Assembly (NCBI GenBank): GCA_036008685.1
Contig: DASYNF010000142.1
Location: 1 to 30,575, forward strand
Length of the DNA: 30,575 nucleotides
Direction of reading: 5' to 3'
Source: Actinomadura_C sp036008685
Lineage (GTDB): Bacteria; Actinomycetota; Actinomycetes; Streptosporangiales; Streptosporangiaceae
Within the stretch, counting starts at the first letter, position 1. Every line of letters starts with the position of its first letter. The notes under the pieces are model-generated. The model did no database searches and had not been told where the DNA came from. It saw only the letters and a program-made list of their open reading frames with translations. Position numbers and translations under genes: made by a program. Shown here one piece after another: positions 7,115 to 13,731 of the stretch.

Positions 7115-7530
7115 CCAGCCGAATACGAACGACGACACGCCCTCAAAAACCCTCAAGAAGATGACTATGCTGCCGCGTAGTCGCAAGCCCTGAAGTGTCT
7201 ACCGAACCGGGGCAACTCCACAAACTCGAAGGACTCCCAGCAGCGGCTTAACTAGCGGCATTGCTCCTTGGCTCAGCGGCCACCCGATCCCCCATCCGAG
7301 ACGCTCTCGGATGCCGGCAACGTCGTCCACCGGACACGACTCCTCGGCGGCCTGATCAACAAGTACCGCAATGCCGCATGACGATCACCGCACTTTATCG
7401 ACACGAACCTCCTGGTCTCTGACTTTCCCCCTCGTTCTCACCGGCCGGTGCCAGGTCGTTCTTGTCGTCCGGTGCCAGGCCGATGACGAGTGACGGGCCG
7501 CGCAGCGGACCGGTCTTGGAGCGGCGGATG
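7115..7530. other. Gap between the insertion sequence and the amino-sugar cluster
   Basis: No intact gene. It holds the transposase remnant at 7298-7381 and otherwise degenerate sequence. I see no clear terminator hairpin for the transporter gene that ends at 7531. Confidence 0.4.
7298..7381 (+). pseudogene. C-terminal remnant of a second transposase
   Basis: The frame ending at TGA 7379-7381 reads ETLSDAGNVVHRTRLLGGLI, then NKYRNAA. The ending (R-R-x-L-x-GLI-N/H-x-Y-x-x-A-A) is typical of rve-type transposases related to the one next door, and GLINKY recurs in the decayed copy ending at 28,974. Nothing upstream continues the gene. Confidence 0.5.
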
Positions 7531-8484
7531 TCAGGGCCGTTGGGGCGCGGTGGCTTCTCGCGACGGCGATACGGCATCCGCGCCGCTCGCCGTCGCGTCG
7601 TCGCTGCGCTTCTCGTCGCTGTAGACCATGAGGGTCGAGCCCACCAGGGCGAGCACGATACCGATGGTCCCGTAGAGCGACGGCAGTGTCTGGTAGACCG
7701 CCAGGGACAGCACGATCGTCAGGACCGGGGCGAGCGCGTTGGTGACGGGTGCCACGATCGAGGCCTTGCCCCGGCTGAGCGCCATCACCAGGAACAGCGC
7801 ACCGGCGGCGTTAAGGACTTGGGTCACCGCGGTCAGCGCAGGGGCCTGCCAGGGGGCGCCCCTGGGGAGGCCGCCCATCATCGCCCACGCCACCGGGACC
7901 AGCAGCAGCCCGCTGATCGTCATCCAACCGAAGGTGGTGCCGTCGTTGACGCCGACGAGAGCGGCCTTGCGCATGAAGAATGCCTGCGCGCCCCAGGCCG
8001 CGCAGATCACGACGGCCAGCAGCAGCCATGGCCCGTGCCCGTTCGAGCCGCCGCCGTCGCCGGGAATACTGAGCAGTACGATCGCAGCCAGCGCAGCGAC
8101 CACACCCATGACGGCGAGCCGTTGGATCCGCTCGCGGAGCAGTGCGACGGCCATGAGCACTGTGATCACTGGTGACAGCGAGATCACCGGAAAGATCAGG
8201 TACGCGGGGCCGTCGGACAGCGCTTTGAACAGGAGCAGTTGCCCGCCCGCGCCCGTGAGCCCCGCGAGCAGTCCGTAGACGGCGGCGACGGGCCGCCGGT
8301 CGAACCGGTTGCCGCGCAGCGCGAAGTACGCGGGGATCAGCATGGTGAACGCCCAGATGATGTACACCATCTCGTTGGGGTAGCCGTATCTGTCGGTCGG
8401 CAGGCTGGAGAAGGCGCCCCACACGCCCCAGAAGAGGACCAGCAGGGTCGCGTAGATGATCCAGCTTCGCTTGATAGTCGTCAT
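7531..8484 (-). CDS. EamA/DMT-superfamily transporter
   Basis: A 317-residue polytopic membrane protein with about ten hydrophobic helices, beginning with a segment at residues 8-26 (WIIYATLLVLFWGVWGAF). It has the internal duplication of the drug/metabolite transporter (EamA) family, seen in paired ends of each half such as VISLSPVITVLMAVALLRERI and VTNALAPVLTIVLSLAVYQT. The C-terminal tail is polar. Its ATG (8484-8482) overlaps the TGA of the kinase gene (ATGA), so translation is coupled and the protein is the last member of the gatZ-agaS-kinase operon. Linkage suggests transport of an amino sugar or related metabolite across the cytoplasmic membrane; direction and substrate are not evident from sequence. 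Confidence 0.85.
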   Translation of the reverse strand: MTTIKRSWIIYATLLVLFWGVWGAFSSLPTDRYGYPNEMVYIIWAFTMLIPAYFALRGNRFDRRPVAAVYGLLAGLTGAGGQLLLFKALSDGPAYLIFPVISLSPVITVLMAVALLRERIQRLAVMGVVAALAAIVLLSIPGDGGGSNGHGPWLLLAVVICAAWGAQAFFMRKAALVGVNDGTTFGWMTISGLLLVPVAWAMMGGLPRGAPWQAPALTAVTQVLNAAGALFLVMALSRGKASIVAPVTNALAPVLTIVLSLAVYQTLPSLYGTIGIVLALVGSTLMVYSDEKRSDDATASGADAVSPSREATAPQRP

Positions 8485-9470
8485 TCGTCTTCTCCAGCGG
8501 AGATGAGTACCGGGGTGGAGCGCAAACGATCGAGCGCGGCCCGGTCAAGGGGGGTGCCGGCGAGTTTCGCCGCATAGAGCGCGGCCCCGATGACCGGCTC
8601 GTACAAGGGGTGGCGCAGTTCGTACCCGGCGTAACGATTCTTCATTTCTCGGGTGAAGGCCTCGAGTACCGCGTCGGCCGAGAATGTACCGCCGGAGTAC
8701 GAGACCGGTACGGGCTCTCCGGGCTCGAAACCGAGCCGATGACGCGTGACATCGACCAGCAATGCGAGCTCGCTCCCGGCCTCGGACAGAATGGCGGCGG
8801 CGCACTCGTCGCCGAGCCCGGCCGCCTCGACGACCCGCCGGCTGAGGGCCGCGATATCACCGCGGCTGCCGTGCCACTGGTTGAACACGATATCGATCAC
8901 GTCGAAGTCCGACGCGAGTGAGAGATGCCGCCGGAAGACCTCGGCGAGCGGACCCTCAGGCATCCGGCCGTCGCTCATCCGGGAGAACGCGTTGAGACCG
9001 CGGACCGCGATCCAGTACGCGGAGCCCTCGTCGCTGAACAGCTCCCCCCAGCCGCCCGTGCGGACTCCGCGTCCGGACCGCTCGCCGTAGGTCATCGAGC
9101 CGGTGCCGCTGAGGACGTTGATGCCGTCCACGGCTCCGAGGGAGCCGGCCCACCCGCAGACCATGTCGTTGTTGCACGCGTAGCGGTCGTGGCCGAGCAC
9201 GGCCCGCGGCGCGGCGTCCAGGATGGGGATGTCGCCGGCAGCCTCACCGTAGCCGGGCAGGCCGAAGAAGGCATATGCGATGTCCAAGGGCTCGATACCC
9301 GCGTCCGCGCAGACCGAGTCGATGCCCTGTCTAAGGGCTCGCTCAACGAGGCCGATATCTTCCGAGAAGTAGTAGCTGCCGGCGGTCCGTGCCTGCCCCA
9401 CTACCTTCCCGTCCCGGTCGACCAGACAGAAGGCGGTTTTGGTACCACCGCCGTCGACGCCAAGAAACAT
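8481..9470 (-). CDS. BadF/BadG/BcrA/BcrD-family sugar kinase (N-acetylglucosamine-kinase-like)
   Basis: A 329-residue ASKHA-fold ATPase. Residues 2-15 (FLGVDGGGTKTAFC) form the phosphate-1 loop. The second signature, VLSGTGSMTYGERSGRGVRT, and GGWGELFSDEGSAYWI around residues 110-150 are typical of eukaryote-type N-acetylglucosamine kinases and bacterial NAGK-like proteins. Adenosine-site residues are in PVSYSGGTFSAD near the C-terminus. ATG 9470 is chosen because GGAGG lies seven bases upstream and the family starts with this strand; a longer in-frame start has no such support. It lies 48 bases after agaS and overlaps the EamA gene. It probably phosphorylates an (N-acetyl)hexosamine entering the pathway; exact specificity is inferred from context. 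Confidence 0.85.
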   Translation of the reverse strand: MFLGVDGGGTKTAFCLVDRDGKVVGQARTAGSYYFSEDIGLVERALRQGIDSVCADAGIEPLDIAYAFFGLPGYGEAAGDIPILDAAPRAVLGHDRYACNNDMVCGWAGSLGAVDGINVLSGTGSMTYGERSGRGVRTGGWGELFSDEGSAYWIAVRGLNAFSRMSDGRMPEGPLAEVFRRHLSLASDFDVIDIVFNQWHGSRGDIAALSRRVVEAAGLGDECAAAILSEAGSELALLVDVTRHRLGFEPGEPVPVSYSGGTFSADAVLEAFTREMKNRYAGYELRHPLYEPVIGAALYAAKLAGTPLDRAALDRLRSTPVLISAGEDE

Positions 9471-9518
9471 CGTGTTGCCTCCATTCGGCGTCCCCGTCAA
9501 CGCCGTGCCGCTGTGATG

Positions 9519-10673
9519 TCAGTGCTGCAATTGGTGCAAGGTGACACCCTGCACCACTCGGTTGACCTCGCCCGAAGGAAACGGGTTGTCAGGCCGAATT
9601 TCCCGGAGCACAGCGGCGTTGAGGCCGATGAGCTGGGCACATACGACCGCGGGCAGGGCCAGCGCCGCGTCCTCGATGTCCTCGACACCGTGGAGTCGCC
9701 AGCTCCCCTCGTCCGGCGTGCCGTCGGCCCCGGCGTCGATCGCGATAACACTGCCGGGCGCCATGGTGGAGCGTAGTTCCGCGATGATGTCCAGGTCGTA
9801 CTGGCGGGTGTACGGGTCGTTCGACACGAACACGATCACGACGGTGCGCTCACTCAGCACGGCCTTGGGGCCGTGGCGGAATCCCAGGGCGGAGTCCGAG
9901 GTCGCGACGATCGCCCCGCCGGTCAGTTCGAGCGCCTTCAGCGCCGACTCCGCGGCCAGCCCCCTGAGAGCCCCGCTGCCCAGGTAGACAATCCGTTCTG
10001 GATCGCGGGCCAGTAGCGCGCCGATGTTCTTGTCGAAGATGCCGTCCTGCGTGATCCGCTCGGCTGCCCGGGCCAGCCGCTCCGCGACACCGGCATAGGC
10101 GGTTCCACCGAGGGCGAGCAGGGCGGCAAGAGTCATTCCGGTGAAACTCGATGTCATCGCGAAGCCACGGTCATTGGAGGCGGGCGGCATCAGGAGCACA
10201 CACGAGGTGGTCCTCACGGAATGTTCCCGCGCCAGCCGCCCCTCCTCATTGCAGGTGATCACGAGGTGGTGCACATCCGACAGGCACTGCTCGGCGAGTT
10301 CGGTGGCCATAAGGCTCTCCGGGCTGTCCCCGGACCGGGCGAAGGAGACGAGAAGGGTCGGCAGATCCTCGGCGAAGCAGCCTCGCGGGTCGGCGACGAT
10401 GTCCGTGGTGGACACGGCGTCGACTCTCCGCCCGAGCCGCCGCGCCAGTGTCGTGGCCAGCACCTGCCCCACGAAGCCCGAGGTACCGGCGCCGGTGAGC
10501 ACGACGCGCAGGTGGTCGCGAGCCACCAGTGGCTGGAGGAAGCCGTCGAGCGTGGCCCGGGAGGCGGCGATGATGACGTCGATATCCCGCCAGACGCCGG
10601 GCTGCTGCGCGATCTCACGGACGGTGTCATCGGCCCCGGCATCGCGAGCCAGGGTGCCGAGAAGGCTGGTCAC
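9519..10673 (-). CDS. agaS: AgaS-like SIS-domain aminosugar isomerase/deaminase
   Basis: A 384-residue protein with two SIS (sugar isomerase) domains, the size of Escherichia coli AgaS. The first domain holds VVLTGAGTSGFVGQVLATTL and the serine-rich phosphate-binding LLVSFARSGDSPES. The second holds IVYLGSGALRGLAAESALKA followed by ELTGG and SDSALGFRHGPKAVL, the signature at the active site of this subgroup. AgaS converts galactosamine-6-phosphate to tagatose-6-phosphate with release of ammonia. GTG 10673 overlaps the TGA of the upstream gatZ-like gene (GTGA) and is therefore preferred over in-frame upstream starts inside that gene. The operon context with a GatZ/KbaZ-like protein and a hexosamine-type kinase strongly supports an amino-sugar catabolic role. 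Confidence 0.85.
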   Translation of the reverse strand: MTSLLGTLARDAGADDTVREIAQQPGVWRDIDVIIAASRATLDGFLQPLVARDHLRVVLTGAGTSGFVGQVLATTLARRLGRRVDAVSTTDIVADPRGCFAEDLPTLLVSFARSGDSPESLMATELAEQCLSDVHHLVITCNEEGRLAREHSVRTTSCVLLMPPASNDRGFAMTSSFTGMTLAALLALGGTAYAGVAERLARAAERITQDGIFDKNIGALLARDPERIVYLGSGALRGLAAESALKALELTGGAIVATSDSALGFRHGPKAVLSERTVVIVFVSNDPYTRQYDLDIIAELRSTMAPGSVIAIDAGADGTPDEGSWRLHGVEDIEDAALALPAVVCAQLIGLNAAVLREIRPDNPFPSGEVNRVVQGVTLHQLQH

Positions 10674-11965
10674 AAATAGTCCTTGTGGTAGGGGTCGCAC
10701 GCGCGGTCGTAGTCGCGCAGCACATCGCGGATGTGGTCGATCACCAACGCCCGCGGCTTCGCGGCGACTTCCCCGCGGCGAACGCGCGCGTACTGATTGG
10801 GCAGATAGGCACTGAGGAGCGGCAGGGGGATGTCCCACGCCGCGAGGTTGCCGAGGAGCCGCTCCTGCGCTTCGGCCACCTCGGGATCCGGCCAGTAGTA
10901 GCGCATCCGGTCGCTGTAGCTGTAGCGCCGGGCGAGGCGCCGCTCAGTATGGTCGCCCGGGTAGTAGCCCTCCCAGCGGTCGGGCTCGGCGAGCATCCGC
11001 TGTTCGACGACCTTGGGCAGCTGGGACCGTTCGCCCACGGGCACCAGTTCGTCCTCGATGGCTGCGAGAGCGAACAGCGCCTCACGGAGCGCGAAGGTCA
11101 GACCGGGACCGACCTTGAGGACGGCCCAGTGGTCCTCCACCAGTGCCGTGAGTGCTTCGGCCAGCTGGTAGTCGGTCGAGTGCGCCTCGAACACCATGGT
11201 GGGCTCCTCGTCGAGGACCGCTCCGAGCTCCGCGGTCCTCTCCCGCCGGTAGTCGACCACCCGCTGATGGTCGAACTCCACACCTGGCTGGACGACGAGT
11301 GCCATGACGCGGGGCCAGACGTCCTCAAGTCCGTGCCCGGCGAACGCCTCACGGTGACGTTCCAGGGTCTCCCGCGCGGCCCGCGCCGAGGTGGGCATGA
11401 GTTCGTTCAGCGTTTCGTGAGCGCCACCGGGCGTCGGCACCTCTGTTCCGATCACGTAGCGGATCCGGGCGGCGCCGCGCTCCCCCGCCGTGTCCTCGGC
11501 CACACGTATCAGCCGGGCGGCGCGCTCGGCGACCACGTCGTCGGTGAGCGGCGTGGGATCGCCCGCACAGGGGAAGCTGCAGTCCAGGTGGATTTTGGTG
11601 AAACCGGCCGCGACGTAGGCGGCGACAAGGGATTCGGCCCGCTCCATCGCCTGGTCCGGCGGCAGTGCGCGCCACCGGTTGGGGCCCAAGTGGTCACCGC
11701 CGAGGATGACGCGGTCCAGCGGCAGATCCTGGTCGACGGCGATGGCGTACACCAGATCACGGAAGCCGTCGGGCCGCATGCCCGTGTAACCGCCGTACTG
11801 GTCAACCTGATTGGAGGTCGCCTCCACCAGGACTTGCCTCCCGCTTTCGCGCGCCTGGAGCACAGCCGCCTCGATCACCAGCGGATGCGCCGAACAGACG
11901 GAGGCGATGCCCCTGGGCTCACCCGCCTTCTGACGCCGGACCACCTCATCCAACAAGCTCCACAT
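10670..11965 (-). CDS. gatZ: D-tagatose-bisphosphate aldolase GatZ/KbaZ-like subunit
   Basis: A 431-residue protein; GatZ and KbaZ of Escherichia coli are 420-426 aa. The family landmarks are in order: GIASVCSAHPLVIEAAV at residues 19-35, VLVEATSNQVDQYGGYTGM, VILGGDHLGPNRW, KIHLDCSFPCAGD, YVIGTEVPTPGGA, VFEAHSTDYQ, LKVGPGLTFALREALFAL and the C-terminal YYWPDPEV...NLAAWDIPLPLLSAYLPNQY. ATG 11965 has AGGAG six bases upstream. It is first in a four-gene operon, with GTGA overlap to agaS. In Enterobacteria GatZ assists the catalytic GatY/KbaY; no class II aldolase gene is present nearby, so either the partner is elsewhere or this lineage uses the protein differently. Confidence 0.9.
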   Translation of the reverse strand: MWSLLDEVVRRQKAGEPRGIASVCSAHPLVIEAAVLQARESGRQVLVEATSNQVDQYGGYTGMRPDGFRDLVYAIAVDQDLPLDRVILGGDHLGPNRWRALPPDQAMERAESLVAAYVAAGFTKIHLDCSFPCAGDPTPLTDDVVAERAARLIRVAEDTAGERGAARIRYVIGTEVPTPGGAHETLNELMPTSARAARETLERHREAFAGHGLEDVWPRVMALVVQPGVEFDHQRVVDYRRERTAELGAVLDEEPTMVFEAHSTDYQLAEALTALVEDHWAVLKVGPGLTFALREALFALAAIEDELVPVGERSQLPKVVEQRMLAEPDRWEGYYPGDHTERRLARRYSYSDRMRYYWPDPEVAEAQERLLGNLAAWDIPLPLLSAYLPNQYARVRRGEVAAKPRALVIDHIRDVLRDYDRACDPYHKDYL

Positions 11966-12087
11966 GGTCCGCTCCTGTCCTTGCCTACGTTCCAGGTCGT
12001 GGCGAGTTCTTTCAGCCCGATGACCAAGCTGGAACAGTACTGGTCCGGTTTATGGGCGTCAATGGTCGGATTCGGTATGCTTCTGGT
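11966..12087. promoter_or_regulatory. Divergent promoter region between gatZ and the GntR gene
   Basis: A 122-bp control region. On the plus strand TATGCT (12076-12081) lies six bases before ATG 12088 with no Shine-Dalgarno in between, as expected for a -10 box of a leaderless message. Likely regulator sites are two direct half-sites, CTGGTCCGGTTTAT (about 12040-12053) and ATGGTCGGATTCGGTAT (about 12062-12078), plus an inverted GACCA...TGGTC pair around 12017-12044. The second half-site overlaps the -10 box, which would give autorepression. The site assignment is inference. Confidence 0.5.
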
Positions 12088-12858
12088 ATGGACCGTTCGG
12101 ATGTACCCTCCTTCCCCCAAGGCCTGCTGAGCGATGACGCCCTGCCCCGCTACCTCCAGGTCGCCGCGCGGCTCTGGAATGACATCTCGGCCCTCGGAGT
12201 CAGGACGGGTGACCGGCTGCCGTCGGAACGGAGTCTGGCCACGCGGTACGGGGTGTCGCGGGAGACGCTGCGCGCCGCTCTGGCCGAACTGGCGAGCCGG
12301 GGCCTGCTTGATTCCGCCGCGGCCCGTGGCTGGTTCGTCACCGACGGCGGCCGGGGTGTCGTGCCGGCAGGCGGACGCACGGTGGAGGGGTTCGCCGACT
12401 ACGCCCTGAAGCGCGGCCTGGCCACCCGCAGCCGAGTGCTGGAATCGGGAACCAGGCCGGCGACCGTGAGTGAGGCCGAGACGCTGCACATCGGCCCGGG
12501 CGCCGCCCTGTTCGAGATGCGGCGACTGCGCTTCCTTGACGGCCTCGTCGTCGTACTGGAGCACAACCGGGTGCCGCTGGCGCTCTGTCCCGCGCTGGCC
12601 GATACCGACTTCACCGCCGCGTCGCTCTACGCGACCCTGCGAAGCGCCGACCCGGCACAGCTCCCCCGGGTCGCGGACTACTCAGTGGAGGCACGGCAGC
12701 CCCAGGACCAGGAGCGGGACCTGCTAGAGATCGAGGACCGGACTCCGGTGCTGGTCGCCCAGCAGCTCGCCTTCAACCAGGACGGGCGGCCGCTCGAACT
12801 GACGGTGGCGATCTACCGGGGGGACCGCTACCGCTTCCGGGCCTCCATCACCGAATGA
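12088..12858 (+). CDS. GntR-family regulator with UTRA effector domain (HutC subfamily)
   Basis: A 256-residue regulator. The N-terminal winged helix (residues 15-85) contains PRYLQVAARLWNDI, GDRLPSERSLATRYGVSRET and LRAALAELASRGLL, the GntR signature. The C-terminal UTRA ligand domain (about residues 95-250) holds SEAETLHIGPGAALFEMRRL, VVLEHNRVPLALCP, the A/Q-rich LLEIEDRTPVLVAQQ and the ending LELTVAIYRGDRYRFRASI. UTRA regulators such as NagR/AgaR-type proteins bind phosphorylated sugars or amino sugars. It is transcribed away from gatZ-agaS-kinase-EamA and shares the promoter region, so it is most likely the local repressor, released by an amino-sugar phosphate. ATG 12088 is chosen because the conserved frame starts here and a -10 box lies just upstream. 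Confidence 0.9.
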   Translation: MDRSDVPSFPQGLLSDDALPRYLQVAARLWNDISALGVRTGDRLPSERSLATRYGVSRETLRAALAELASRGLLDSAAARGWFVTDGGRGVVPAGGRTVEGFADYALKRGLATRSRVLESGTRPATVSEAETLHIGPGAALFEMRRLRFLDGLVVVLEHNRVPLALCPALADTDFTAASLYATLRSADPAQLPRVADYSVEARQPQDQERDLLEIEDRTPVLVAQQLAFNQDGRPLELTVAIYRGDRYRFRASITE

Positions 12859-13165
12859 CAGTGAGGATGTATTGAGTTCGGGCGCTGACCTGCAAGTTCA
12901 GGAAGAAGTGAGCCTGGGCTTTCATAGGCACCCGATCGGCGCACCCCTACCGACCGCGCGCCCACGTTCTGTCCACACCGGCCTTGAGCCGGCTAAAGGT
13001 CACCGCTGTCTGGCTCCGGGCAAGCGCTGGTCCCAAACGGCCGAGTTCCCCGACCAGATACACCAGAGCCATACCTGCACGACGGGCGACGCTGATCGTG
13101 CATCGCGACAGAACGTCGGCTCACGCCCAGAAGAACCGCAGATCACAACCGCGCTCGCCCGGTTC
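12859..13165. other. Intergenic junction after the GntR gene
   Basis: No gene. GGCGCTGACCTGC at 12881-12893 is an exact 13-base match to 13259-13271 inside the att-like repeat, so this may be an old boundary of the element. Confidence 0.4.
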
Positions 13166-13359
13166 GTGCTCCCATTGCTCCCGCCCGGAGTAGGGAGCGG
13201 CTGGAGCACGCATGGTTCCTGAACCGTCCCGAACAAGCGCCAACGAGCATCATCCGACGGCGCTGACCTGCGGCATCTCGAAAACCCGCAGGTCAGGGCA
13301 TGATCGGGACTACCTTGACACGGTAGAGGTCACGGGTGCGATCCCAGTATCGCCCACCA
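13166..13359 (+). repeat. Att-like direct repeat, copy 1
   Basis: First of three related units. In order it has a nested hairpin (GTGCTCC 13166-13172 pairing with GGAGCAC 13203-13209, enclosing GCTCCC/GGGAGC), the conserved stretch GGTTCCTGAACCGTCC, a perfect 11-bp hairpin (CTGACCTGCGG 13263-13273 and complement 13286-13296), the linker GCATGATCGGGA and the tRNA-Val 3' half. Matching units lie at 25,050 and 29,858 in the same orientation. Confidence 0.8.
13310..13359 (+). pseudogene. tRNA-Val(GAC) 3' half, att-site remnant 1
   Basis: Anticodon arm CTACC-TTGACAC-GGTAG (anticodon GAC), variable AGGTC, T arm ACGGG-TGCGATC-CCAGT (one mismatch), acceptor strand ATCGCCC and encoded ACCA. The 5' acceptor strand and D arm are absent, so no full tRNA can form. 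Confidence 0.8.
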
Positions 13360-13430
13360 GGTTTCACCTGGTCAGCAGCCCGGACACCCTATGCGGTGGC
13401 CGGGCTTTGGTCGTTTGACCGTGGCCCCCG

Positions 13431-13631
13431 TCACGACGCCACCGCCCGGCGGGTGCCGGTCCGGGTGCGCGCGAAGGCGGCCACGGCGGTGTCGTGGGCA
13501 TCGGGCAGCGTGTGCAGGTGGGCCACCAGCTGATCAATCAGATCGGTGCCAGCCGGCCCGGCGTCCTTGCTCCTGGCCGGCTCACCGGACTCAGCCGCCG
13601 CGGCACCCGCCTTCGCTTCAGTTGTCGTCAT
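13431..13631 (-). CDS. Small hypothetical protein
   Basis: A 66-residue frame (ATG 13631, TGA 13431) with an Ala/Glu-rich N-terminus and a predicted helix LIDQLVAHLHTLPDAHDTAV toward a basic C-terminus. AAGGAG lies nine bases upstream of the ATG, inside a perfect inverted repeat (13635-13661). Its end is close to the tRNA-Val fragment, so it could be a protein cut short at the element border. I do not recognise a family. Confidence 0.45.
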   Translation of the reverse strand: MTTTEAKAGAAAAESGEPARSKDAGPAGTDLIDQLVAHLHTLPDAHDTAVAAFARTRTGTRRAVAS

Positions 13632-13634
13632 CGC

Positions 13635-13661
13635 GTGTAACTCCTTAATCAGGAGTTACAC
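13635..13661. promoter_or_regulatory. Perfect 11-bp palindrome covering the ribosome-binding site
   Basis: GTGTAACTCCT (13635-13645), 5-nt spacer, AGGAGTTACAC (13651-13661). On the minus strand the AAGGAG that would serve the 66-residue protein lies in this palindrome. As DNA it is a good operator for a dimeric (for example TetR-type) regulator; as RNA it would form a hairpin hiding the Shine-Dalgarno sequence. Confidence 0.55.
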
Positions 13662-13731
13662 CGAAACCGCACAGTCCCCAGCAGGCTGCCCCCATGCCTG
13701 ATCACCGCGCATGATGTCCAGGTCGGTGGAC

